Of a stretch of 64,000 bases of DNA, positions 22,400-32,691 are shown piece by piece. Below the pieces are notes generated by a model that did not search any database, was not told where the DNA came from, and was given only the letters and a program-made list of their open reading frames with translations. The position numbers and the translations under genes are program-made. This DNA is from Stenocarpella maydis (taxonomy: Eukaryota; Ascomycota; Sordariomycetes; Diaporthales; Diaporthaceae). Within the stretch, counting starts at the first letter, position 1; each line of letters opens with the position of its first letter. The DNA is taken from positions 280,794 through 344,793 of the forward strand of contig NQMI01000011.1 in NCBI GenBank assembly GCA_002270565.1. Direction: 5' to 3'.

Positions 22400-25300
22400 T
22401 ATATTATTGTTCTGAAGCTTATTTTCATATTATGTTAGGCTTTCCTCTAGTTCCTATGTATTTTAGCTTATATTATAGCCTCTCCATTTAATAAGGTATT
22501 CTATTATATCCTTATATTGCCTTAAATACATTATTCATTCTACCTTATATTACTTATTATACTTACCAATAGTTTTAATTTATGTTTTAAGTCTTATATT
22601 CCTCGGTGCTAGTTCTGAAAATAAAATATAAAAGTTATTATATTATTTAATTCCTTTAAGTAGGGACTGTTTATAGTTAGTATTCAATCGTTTTTATAAA
22701 ATTATAATGGGGCTGATCTTCTTATAGTTAAGTTTATTACTAAATCACTTAATTTTAATATTTCATTAAAGAGGGTAAACCTTATCTCCGTCCTTAAGAA
22801 TTGACTCCTTAATTCTTTTTTAGTTTGTATATTTCATCGTTTATTCTTGTATTAAAGAAAGTTCTATTTAAATATCCTTCTAAATTTATTTAATTCATAT
22901 TACTTTTTATTTCACTAATACTGCTAGTATTACATCTGGTAGTAACATATAATATACCTATAGCTCATATCCATAGAGTGCAGAGAAAGGTGACTATTTA
23001 GTTGTACTAGTAATTATACTACTGTAAGCAAACTGTACCAATAATACCAACTTAAGCCAATTATCCTATACTTAATTAATATAATATTAGAAGTATTATT
23101 CTAGTATCTAATTAATTCATTCCATCTATCTATCTATTTATAAGTATGCTATTATTAATAGTTTATATTTTACTCTAAGCTGGTTTTCTAATGATTTCCA
23201 AAAGTTTAATATAAAGAGCTTTTTCCTCTTTAAGATAATTTCATATAGTATTCCATAATTACTCGTAATAATTCATAAGAGCATATATACATGTTCTTCT
23301 GCTATACTGGCTTCCTTATATAATATAAAGTATACATACTTGCTCAGTCTGCAAACCATTACTAGAATACTATCATACAGTACTCCAGTTAAGGGTTCTT
23401 ATAAGAATAATAGCTTAATTATAAAGTCTAGACTAATAGATAACTATATAATCATAGGTACTAATAGGGGCTTCATGAGTCCATATTGTGCGTATCAGGA
23501 GGCCTTATTTTTATTACACAAGTTGCATTAGCTAATAATATCTTTAACCTTCTTCTTAAGACTAGGAATCTAATAGTTCTATTAAATTCTTTTTATTATT
23601 ACTGTAATTCCTTAATAGCTATATACTAAGACTTTATTTATTTCCTTAATTAGCTTATTTTATTCTTTTAAATTAAGAGGGGTCTATTGAGTTAGGAAAT
23701 TAACTTTAATTATAATATTAAGTTCTTAATTAAGAATAAGGCTTCCGTCTTCTTAGGGTCTAAAGATCATTCATTCCGTAAGTAATTCTTTATCTTAGTA
23801 GCAGGTCTCCTACTAAGCATATCTATCCTAGCATTCTTAATTCCATCCACATAAATAACCTTAATATTAAATCATAATAAGAACTCTATATATCTAATTT
23901 ATTATTTATTAAGGTTCTTAAGTATTATAAAGATAACAAGATTTTTATATTTTATATACAGCTTAATTTATTTCTTACCTCCAATAAAGTAGTATTACCA
24001 TTCCTAGAATACATATACTATAGCTATAAATTCTTTACTTGGTATAGTATATTAGGTTTCTAACCTATTAAACTTCTAAGTAAAGTTTGCAATAATATAT
24101 ATTCTTCCTTCAGCATCTTTCTAAGTAAGTCCTCTGCTTATAGCATTATCTGAGGCGTTTATATAGACTTTAAATTCCTTCTCTAGATCTGCTTCTTCAA
24201 GTATGGGGTCTTCTGTAACCTTTTCTTTAAGTGTTTAAAAGGCTTGTTACTTGATATCTATCCATCTAAAGATGGGGTCCTTCTTAGTAAGGTCTGTTAC
24301 TGGTTTCATGATATTACTATATCATATAATAAATTATTGGTAGAAGTTAATATATCCTAGGAAAGCTCTAATGTCCTTACCGTTTATAAGTTTTAGCCAT
24401 TCCTAGATTGCTTTAACTTTTCCTTCCTATATCTTGGTTCTTCCTAATTTGATTATATATCTGAGATAGTAACTTTTTATGCATACTAGTTGCATTTTTC
24501 TAGTTCTATAAGGAGGTTAGCATCTTAAAGTTTCTAAAGAATTTATTTAATTCATTCAATATATTCTTTAAGGGTTTCTAAAAAGATAAGGATATTATTA
24601 AGGTATATAATAATGAAGATATTAAGGTGCTTATATAGGATATAGTTAATTATTTCTTAAAATAATGCGGATATATTAGTTAATCTAAAGGGTATAACTA
24701 TTATTTTGTAATATTTATAGTGCATTCTGAATGCTATCTTCCATTCTTCTCCTTTTTCCTATTTAAATAAGGTTATAGGTATACTTTAAGTTGAGTGCTA
24801 TAAACTATTTTGCTCGTCTAAGTTAATCTTATAGGTCCTTAATAAGAGGCAGGAGATATTAGTTTTTAATTATAATATTATTAAGTTACTAATAATTAAC
24901 ATAAAGTTGCAGCTTCTCATCCTTCTAAGATTAAATATTCTACTAGTAATCATAATAGTTTAATAAATCCTTTCTTAAGGTTCTCATCTACGTATTCCCT
25001 AAGTGCCTTAAGCTATTCTTCATTAAGTCTATAGATAGGTTTAAACTATAATATAGTTCCTAGTTTCAAGGGTATCTTATAATCTCATTGTATATATTAT
25101 AGTAATACTATATTAAGTTTCTTCTAAAATACCCTCTTAAACTTATAGTATTCTTTTAGTATTTATACTAGTCTATCTATATTTATTTTTATTTTTTCTT
25201 TCAGGTAAAGGAGGTACTGCTCTATCTATTACTAATATATTATATATTAATTAGTTAGTTAGGCCTTCTAAGGGTTAGTCTATAGCGGTCTAAGGTTTTG

Positions 25301-25960
25301 CTTCTAGGAGTAACAATCCCCTAATTAACTTTAGCCTTCTTATAAAGTACTTAAGAGATTTAATCCTTCTCTATTTTTCTTAAGCCAGGCCTCCTGCCTG
25401 CTTGCAGAAGTAACCATAGGTCCATTTAAGTGCATTATCTATTTACTATCCTCAGTAATATAACTCCTTCCTATATTACTAATTATAAACTTCTTGTAGA
25501 GAATAGTATTATCCCAAAAGATCTAGCTAGTAGTCTAATTAATTTATGGGTTATTCTTTCTTAGCTGAGGTATTCTTAACATTAACTAATGATCTGCTGT
25601 TTTCGTAATATTAAATAAGAGTAATTCTGTATAACTGTAGATCTAAGTTTAAAGGAGATCAGTCTTTATATTAATGATTCCATTACTATAGGATACTTTA
25701 GTCCCATCTACTATATTAGGTTTCTATGGTTCCTTCTTCTTATGCTATAGGAGGTAGTATTAGTTTACCACTTATAGGGAGATAAAGTTTCCTTAAGTGC
25801 TGCTATTAATAAGCGCTTTATATTACTATTCTCTCAGTTTCACCTAGATCTTTAAGTATTTATAACTCTACTTATGGGTTGCATATAGGTACCTTATAAT
25901 ATTCTTTTCTGCAACCTAAGGTTTTATAAACAGCTCTACTTATTTTTTGCTTATCCTTCT
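22400..25960 (-). pseudogene. Ty3/gypsy pol relic, copy 2 (RT, RNase H, integrase)
   Basis: Minus-strand homologue of 17300-20525. The reverse-transcriptase active site at 24605-24594 reads YLNN in the context IFIIIYLNNILIF; the two catalytic Asp are Asn, as in copy 1. The integrase region lies around 22.9-23.4 kb and aligns with copy 1 but has no long open frame. No stretch over about 60 codons is open, so the protein is dead. Confidence 0.7.
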
Positions 25961-25968
25961 AGAATATT

Positions 25969-26500
25969 TGTTAAACGGAACCGCTCAGCAGGGCGTTGCC
26001 ACTTCGTTCAAGGAGTTACCTAGACTTGCGAGTCAGGCGATTTTCGCTAAGTACGCCCAGTGCGTGCGCGACGCAAGATGAGTTTGGTGGCCGTGAGTCG
26101 ATTATTTTGGTCTGCATTTGCACCTTAATTTAACCCCCATTACCTTTATTTCTTATCCAAAAAGTATATAACTTAGTTCATTGGATAGATTGATTTCTGA
26201 AGTTTATATGTACCTAATTTGGGCATTGCTAGGGCTATGTTTGGCTTGTTGCTTGGAACCAATGATGGTGTGTTGGAAGGGGGAATTTTCCGGCATTTGC
26301 AACTTGCCCAGGGCCTACCGCAGCGTGCCCGGGGTGAGAAGGTCGGAGGGTATATAAGGAGGGCTTACAGAACCAACTTAATTCATACAAAGTTATTAGA
26401 TTATTATCAATCGTCCCAATTCGCCTCAGAGCACCATACTGCGACCCTGTCGGAAAAAACACACACGCTGAATTGTATGCTATTTTTAGTACACATCTTC
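25969..26500. mobile_element. 532-bp unmutated insert in gypsy copy 2, 8-bp flanking repeat
   Basis: Composition jumps from AT-rich to near-normal at about 25969 and back at about 26480. The segment is flanked by AGAATATT at 25961-25968 and 26501-26508, a possible target-site duplication. It begins TGTTAAACGG, has a TATA-like ggtatataaggaggg near 26349, and AAAAAACACA near 26454, so a solo LTR is one option. It lacks readable coding sequence apart from a 100-codon ORF (26219-26521) of no known type. Its lack of RIP-type change suggests it arrived after the host element was mutated. Confidence 0.5.
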
Positions 26501-26559
26501 AGAATATTAAAATGCATTTAATGCTTTCATTAGTAATTTTCTATAATAAATATAGGTCC

Positions 26560-28690
26560 TTTATAACTTATTCAAGATATCCTTTTAGTATTAAGGTCTT
26601 TAGGGCCTATCCTTATAGCTGCATTCTATACTAATTCTTAAGTTTATTTTTAGCATATATTTAGCATTTAATTATAATTTAGGTTTTACATTCGGTTAGC
26701 TAGCGCAAATAAGTCAAGGGTTCCTAAGGTCCAGCTAGAATATAGTATAGCTTGCATTCTAGTGCTATTACTTAAGTACCCATCCTTATAAGTTATATTA
26801 CTTGTAGGTTATCCAAAGCGATAATTCAATATATCGTTATAGAACCTAATCCTAGGTGGTTTTCTCCTTAAAGTGCTCCATACACCTATTATAGATATAT
26901 AAGGCTTATAAGATTTGCTTATATTTACCGTGCCTGGGGTATACCCTCACTATATCTTCTCTTTTTTTAGTTTCCTTCCCAAAGTACTAGGCTATCTACT
27001 TAAAAGTCCTGCTAGCTATTATAACCTCTATTTTATTAGTTCTAGGGGCTAGGAGAGAAGTCTGTCCTAGGTATACTTATAGCTCCTCTTGTTATGCTTA
27101 AGGTGCATATAGGTCTAGTGTAAGGAATTCTATTAGCTCTCACAAAGAATTAAGGGTTGGAAGGTCCTTTTGTTGCCCTATTGCAAGTATCTTTCCTTGC
27201 TTTTTGAAGGTATTCTTAAGGAACCAGTTAGCGCTTTCCTTCTCGCTATAGTAAATAGGGCAGCTATTATTGAAGTAAACTATCTGGTCAAGAAGCGTAT
27301 AATCGTTTTTTATTTACCAGGGTTCCTTTACTAGAAGGACAGGTTGCTACCTAGCCCTATCTTTCTGGTATTTCTTATACTAGGAGTCCTTATATTAAAT
27401 AAAATATAAGCTATAGTATAATTCTTCCTTATTGGGATTATAGAATTCTCGTTCTTCATTGGGGTCCCATTTAGGGTATATTTAGCATTAGTCATATACT
27501 ACCAATCCGCATATATAATACCTATCTCTAAGCTCCCGTTATTACTTGAACTAAGGGGGAAATCATAAGGCTATACTAATCTATTATAGTTCTTTTATAG
27601 TAGCATTAGCTTATCTAGGGCCTTCCAATATAGACTTCCAGTCCCTATTCTTCTTTAGGGCCCTGCATTCCAGCATAAAGTATCCTATCTTATTACAATT
27701 ATAGCATTTAATATTCTTTTTATTTATAAGCTTTTTTTAGGTAGCATTAAGTTCTATAGGTCCCTTGTATTATCCCCATTAGGTGCTTGGCTTTTAATAC
27801 TTCCTACCCGTATTAAGTTTATACCTATAACCTTTATATCTGGGCGGTTAAGGAGCATCCCCTTATTTTTCCTTATATCTTATATGGAGCTAATTATTAA
27901 TCTTAATGGCTAGTTTAATATATTATAAGAAATCGTTAGGCCTATTCTATCCAATTAAGTCATCCTTTACTTTTTCTTTAAGTCTTTAGTAAAGTATAAA
28001 GATCCTAATATTATCTATATAATTAATTTAGATATAAATCCTTCTGAATTTCATAAAATAACTTAATATTAAGCTCGTTTAGTATAGCTTTAAGAGTTCC
28101 TATTTGGCCTATTATTTCTCATTAGGGTTCTAGAAGAAGGTCTTTAGGGCATCTTTATTGTTTTTATACTTACTAAAGATTTCCTGGGTTTCTTCCCTAT
28201 AGTCTTTAAAGTTTTCAATATTCATATAGTCCATAAGGTAGGATTTACACCACGCTTGGGCCCTCCCCTTTAGGAAGGAGGCTGCATATATAATCCTTTT
28301 TCCTTCCAACTATTCATCTAGTTAGTAGAAGTATTAGTATATCCTAACCTGGGTTAGGTGAGCTTGGAGTTAATTAGAAGTTCTATTATAAGTAGCTGGG
28401 CTATTAAGTTTAATGTTTTTCTTACTTATAAGAGATATATTAATGATATTTATAGCAGCCCATAGGGTAGTAAGTTCATTTCAGAGTTATTCCATTTTAT
28501 TATTCTACTAGGCTTGCCTATTAATAAGAGTCTAAAGGTAGTTAACCTCATTAATCAGCTATTAGAGCTATTAATCATCTGTTCCACCCTAGGCATTAGT
28601 AATATTTATTACCTGCAGGAGGTTATTAAGTCTAGATATTATAAAGGGATTTGTATATAATATTACTTAAAGTTTATATTATAATATATA
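26560..28690 (-). pseudogene. Gag/protease region of gypsy copy 2
   Basis: Upstream part of the minus-strand polyprotein. At 27706-27665 the frame reads CYNCNKIGYFMLEC, which fits the retroviral-type zinc knuckle C-x2-C-x4-H-x4-C except that the His is Tyr, a C to T change in a CAT/CAC codon. The region upstream (27.7-28.7 kb) should be the gag capsid part, and downstream to about 26.6 kb the protease; both have many stops and were not resolved further. Confidence 0.6.
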
Positions 28691-28699
28691 AATAAGAGT

Positions 28700-28707
28700 T
28701 ATTAAAA
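28700..28707. repeat. Left target-site duplication of the MULE (TATTAAAA)
   Basis: TATTAAAA directly precedes the GAGATCGG end of the transposon and is repeated exactly at 31641-31648 after the other end. Eight bases is within the 8-11 bp range typical of Mutator-like elements. Confidence 0.8.
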
Positions 28708-31640
28708 GAGATCGGAGATTCGCACCCCCAAAAACGGAGGGCACACCCCCTAATTCGCTGACTAAGCGGCTGCAGCCAATCAGAGCCCGCCGTTTAACGT
28801 CACCTGATAACCCATACCAGTGCTTTTTGCAGGCATATTCACAGTGCCCTGCAGAACCTCCATTGCCTACAATGTTGATTCAACAACCCTATACCAATGC
28901 TTTATTAAATTAATTTATCCTTATGCAGATCAATCAATCTAGCATTATCATTATTATCTAGTTGCTTAGATCTTGGTTTTTCATAGTTATAGCGATAGCG
29001 CAGGTCCCAGACTACTTGGGTCTTAAGGTGTAGTAGCAGACTGACTATTATAATTAGAACGCTAATATTACGGCTATAAACGGTTGCCAACCAGCACTTT
29101 CCAACCCTACTACCTTCCTCAAACTTTTCCATAATAGATATAATACCTATAAGGATCTTAAGGCTAACTTAGATAAATCTATAAAATCTGCTAGATTTCT
29201 AATACTGGTTATAAGGTTAAAAACTAATAAGGTTGTATTAGCATATACTTAAAGTGCTAAGCAACCTTCTACTGCTATAAAAAATAATGCTATAATAATT
29301 AAAACTAACTATAGATAGTAAGTAACTGCCTATATGATGAAGCAGATATTAAATAAGTGGAAGCTTGTTATCTATAAGGGCTAGTATACCCATTATAATC
29401 CTTAAGAAGTCCTTAAGGCTAAGCGTGGCTGGGTGAAGCTATCGGAAGCATATTACAACTTTCTTGCTTGCACTATGTAAGACCCCTCTTTTGCTAAGCT
29501 GAAGAAACTCAAGGCAGTGCTTCATTGAGAGTACCTAGATATATAGTTAGAACCCAATATAATGAAGGACTAGCTAGCGGGCTTCTATAAGAAGCAGTAG
29601 GGTATCTATATGCCTACCTAAGCAATATTAGACCTGCTTAAGAAGGAGGGCTGCTGGTATCGTTGGACTGCTAATAAAGAGGGTAATATTACGGGCATCC
29701 TCTGGGCTACTTAAGACTAGGTTAGGTAGATTGGAGAGTGATGATTCTCATACAATCTCTTGCTTGATTGCATATATTTAACTAATAATAAGAAGATGCC
29801 CTTCTTCTAGGGTATAATAGTAACTTATATAATAAAGAACCTTCCGCTATTTTAAGACATTATTAATAATAAGTAAGAGAGTAGCTTTAGATGGCTTCTC
29901 AAGCAAGTTAATAAGCTGCTGCAAGCATATAAAGCCAACTCATTAAGCATAATTATTACTAACTATAATAATGCACTAATTAATACTATTAGCTATAAAT
30001 TTCCTTAATTACACTATTAGCTATATATCTTCCATATGAATATAAATGTTATTCTTAATATTAAGAAGAAATAAAGGAAGTAGGGCTAAGGGTTGATAGC
30101 AGCAAATATGGCGATAGAGAGTGTTATTAAGGGTACAAGCGATAAAGACCTTAAAGATTATAATAAAGATCTTGCTTCTCTAAATATGCTAGCGAGAAAT
30201 GCTTCCGTAGTGCTAATAAAGGTGCCTAATTATATGCCCTATACCCGCTAAGCGCTTTTTAACCTCCTTAAGGTTATAAAGTACTCTATAGATCGCGAGA
30301 CCTATAAGAAGGCATAATAGTGCCTTTAAGAGGTTTTCTTAAATCAGATAATAATCCTTAACTATTTTAAGACCTAGTATATTGATAAGAAGGAGGAGAT
30401 TATTACTAAATGGGCTACCTATTAGACCTATAAGATCCTTAACTTTAGCTTGAATATAATATCCTGTATGGAAAATATATACTAGAAACTAAAGTAATAT
30501 TTTAGCTATAATATAAGTAATCTTCTCTATCTTATATAAGTAATTTATATTACTCTTAAGGATATAGTATATGACTTTTATCTTGAGGAAGCCCATTAGA
30601 AGATAGCAGCCCTTATAAAGTTCAATAAGCAGAAGTAGCTAGGCAAGCTTCCTCTTTAAGTTATAAGGGTAGCGCTTAAGATTCTCATGAAGATTAGATA
30701 GCAGGCACTATATATACTTTATAGTAATATACTATAAGGAGGGTATATAGCTTTAAGCTGTAAATGCCCTATTAGCACTTAATATAGCTTAATTTGTATT
30801 AGCTATATAGCTGATAAAGAGCAGGCTGGTCTTTCTCTTGAGAAGGGCAATATTTACGCTATATACTATCTTAATTGTAACCTCTGTATCGCAAACCCGC
30901 TCCTTATGGTACTCTCGCTAAAGAAGGTTACTGCTATAAAGAGAAGACTTTAAGATATTGCTATATTTATAGTAGATAAAGATAGCATCTTTAAGTTATA
31001 TAGGAAGGCTATTATAGGTAAGAAGACTGCTGCTACTTTTATTAGTCTAGGCAGCAAGGCTAGCAATAAAATGAGGGTGATAACGGCTTCTGTATAGAGG
31101 GTTAACTTAGCTTTCAAGTGGAATAATGAGACCCTTTAGTCTCTAGATAAGGAGGATACCTATTGTAGTAATGCCTAGTAGACAGCCATCCGCTGAGACC
31201 AGCAGCTAACGGCAGGGCTGATAAAGCAAGGAAAGCATCAGCCTCTAAAGCGAAAACGCCAGGCGACAAAGATTATAACACTTATGGTAACAGCTTCTTC
31301 AGCAGCAAAGAAGCGGTTTATGGGGGCAGTAAGAAGTATTAACGGGTTGCTGAAGGTGCACCAGTTAGTTGGGGAGGTCCTTGGCGATAATAATATCGCT
31401 GGCAATGAGGACAGTGAGGAGGAGATTCTCGATGAGATCATAGTAGCCATAGACTAGATGCGTGAGGAAAATACTACGGGTTTGAGCAATTAGGTGCCCA
31501 CGGGAGTGTGTTGATATTATGGTGATAAGGATAGCAAATGTAGTTAAATTAATGTTGTATATATAAATTGGGTGGTGCATGTAAATGTATTTGCATAGGG
31601 GGTGCGCCCTCCGTTTTTGGGGGTGCGAATCTCCGATCTC
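28708..31640 (+). mobile_element. Mutator-like (MULE) DNA transposon, complete ends, dead transposase
   Basis: A 2,933-bp unit bounded by near-perfect inverted repeats of about 43-45 bases (28708-28750 and 31598-31640, one mismatch) that begin GAGATCGGAGATTCGCACCC. It is flanked by the 8-bp duplication TATTAAAA. It encodes a MULE transposase relic on the plus strand. Its right end lies exactly at the start of the retrotransposon's 5' LTR. The ends and the first 200 bases keep normal GC while the coding part is mutated. Fungal Hop-like MULEs are the closest group I know. Confidence 0.88.
29130..31460 (+). pseudogene. MULE transposase relic
   Basis: The plus strand keeps one main frame for about 2.3 kb, broken by TAG/TAA at positions where CAG/CAA would be expected. 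Order of landmarks: an N-terminal FAR1-like part with GWVKLSEAYYNF (about 29.43 kb), WYRWTANKEGNITGILWA (about 29.66 kb), LLLDCIYLTNNKKMPFF (about 29.76 kb), RWLLKQVNKLLQAY, the second catalytic region SIIITNYNNALI (about 29.95 kb, Asn where Asp is expected), and HMNINV (about 30.04 kb). Further on, a CKC...C segment near 30.76 kb fits a SWIM-type zinc finger. A basic tail (PLKRKRQATK) follows at about 31.24 kb. Confidence 0.8.
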
Positions 31641-31648
31641 TATTAAAA
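31641..31648. repeat. Right target-site duplication of the MULE (TATTAAAA)
   Basis: Exact copy of 28700-28707, immediately after the CCGATCTC end of the transposon and immediately before the LTR begins at 31649. Confidence 0.8.
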
Positions 31649-32115
31649 TATAATAATTAAAGGGTTCTAAGCTACCTAAAGCCTAAGGGATTAAGGGTTT
31701 ATATTCAGAATATATTATAATATAATAATTAAGTAATATTCATTCTAACTAATAATAATTACTAGATATAAGGCTATCTAGTAGATAAACTGAATATTTA
31801 GATTAATAACTAAAGAGTCTGTTTTATAAAAGCTATCTATTTATAATGATAACCATATTCTTATATATTCTAACTCTTTAGTGCTATTAATAATGGACTG
31901 TTTGGGCTGGTAATGGCTTTATCGGTCTATCCCTGTAATCATTATGACTGCTAATGGTCCTATTGGTCCACCCCTGTCCGATGGGTCCTTAACCCTAACC
32001 CTGGTGGGGTAGCTTACTGCTGACTTAGGCGGGGCACCCTTTTAGGGGTGGTCCCGTGGCCTGTAAGGGTTGCCTTCTGCGGTAGTCATCAGCCAATGGG
32101 TGCATGTTCATAACA
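31649..32115 (-). repeat. 5' LTR of gypsy copy 2
   Basis: 467 bases that align over the full length with 20679-21144. The first base pair reads TA where the sister LTR has TG, a RIP-type change at the terminal dinucleotide; the other end is TTCATAACA. It keeps aaccctaaccct, tcggtctacccctg-like text and ggcggggcacccttttaggg. Confidence 0.85.
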
Positions 32116-32166
32116 GCAGGGTGGCCGGAATCAGGGGGGGGGGCCGGAATCCGGGGCCACGATGTT
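32111..32166. repeat. GC-rich imperfect inverted repeat at the LTR edge
   Basis: TAACA plus GGTGGCCGGAATC at the left and GGGGCCACGATGTTA at the right form an imperfect inverted repeat around a G-rich centre, overlapping the last bases of the LTR. It could be the end of another transposon or a small hairpin element. No partner end was found. Confidence 0.3.
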
Positions 32167-32691
32167 ATTAAATTATTAATAATAAAATAAATAAACTATA
32201 GATATGTTTTAAACTGGGTATATATTTGAATTAAAAACTAAACCAGTTATTAATAAATTACATTACAAGGTCTGAGGTATTGGACTTAGTTTGAAGAAAT
32301 GTCGTGGTCATTCACCACCCTGGGCGTACATCTAGGTAGCTGGGACTCACCCATGTGCGGACACAACTTGTGTACCCGAAGAAGCCGATCTTACTGTGTG
32401 ATGCGAACCTCAACACGTTGGAGTGTGGGGGTGTGGGATGTGACAAGATAACGCTGTAAACTGACCATCCATTTAGGGAAACCGAAACCGAACTCTTGCA
32501 TGATTCTTGGCTAAATGCCCTCCTCGAACCGGAGGATAAGCATCGCCCTAGCGTACTCCGTGACTTTTGCTTTGGCGAGAAGATGGCATAATAAGTGTTC
32601 CCCCGAGCTTGCCAAGGTTCCAGAGAGCACATATATCAAACTCAGCATGGATAGAACATATAACACGCATTCCAAAAACCTATTCGTCGCA
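32116..32691. other. Region between retrotransposon and P450, no gene
   Basis: AT-rich to about 32280, then normal composition. Short ORFs on both strands are not supported. An in-frame upstream ATG at 32647 could extend the P450 by 15 residues. TATA-like tatatatca lies close before it, at about 32631. Confidence 0.45.

Larger units (their letters stand above)
20679..32115 (-). mobile_element. Ty3/gypsy-type LTR retrotransposon, copy 2, interrupted by a MULE and a small insert
   Basis: The element is bounded by two alignable LTRs (20679-21144 and 31649-32115). In minus-strand order it holds the 5' LTR, then gag with a zinc knuckle (27.7 kb), pol with reverse transcriptase (24.6 kb) and integrase, and the 3' LTR. 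A MULE at 28708-31640 sits next to the 5' LTR, and a 532-bp insert lies at about 26 kb. The 5-bp flanks of the outer ends (20674-20678 and 32116-32120) do not match, so it is not a simple insertion. Copy 1 continues directly from its 3' LTR, as in a tandem or recombined array. All genes are broken by RIP-type stops. Confidence 0.75.

Noticed and set aside
23340..23531. 63-codon plus-strand ORF in gypsy copy 2
   Set aside because: Complement of the integrase relic; the homologous region in copy 1 is read on the minus strand.
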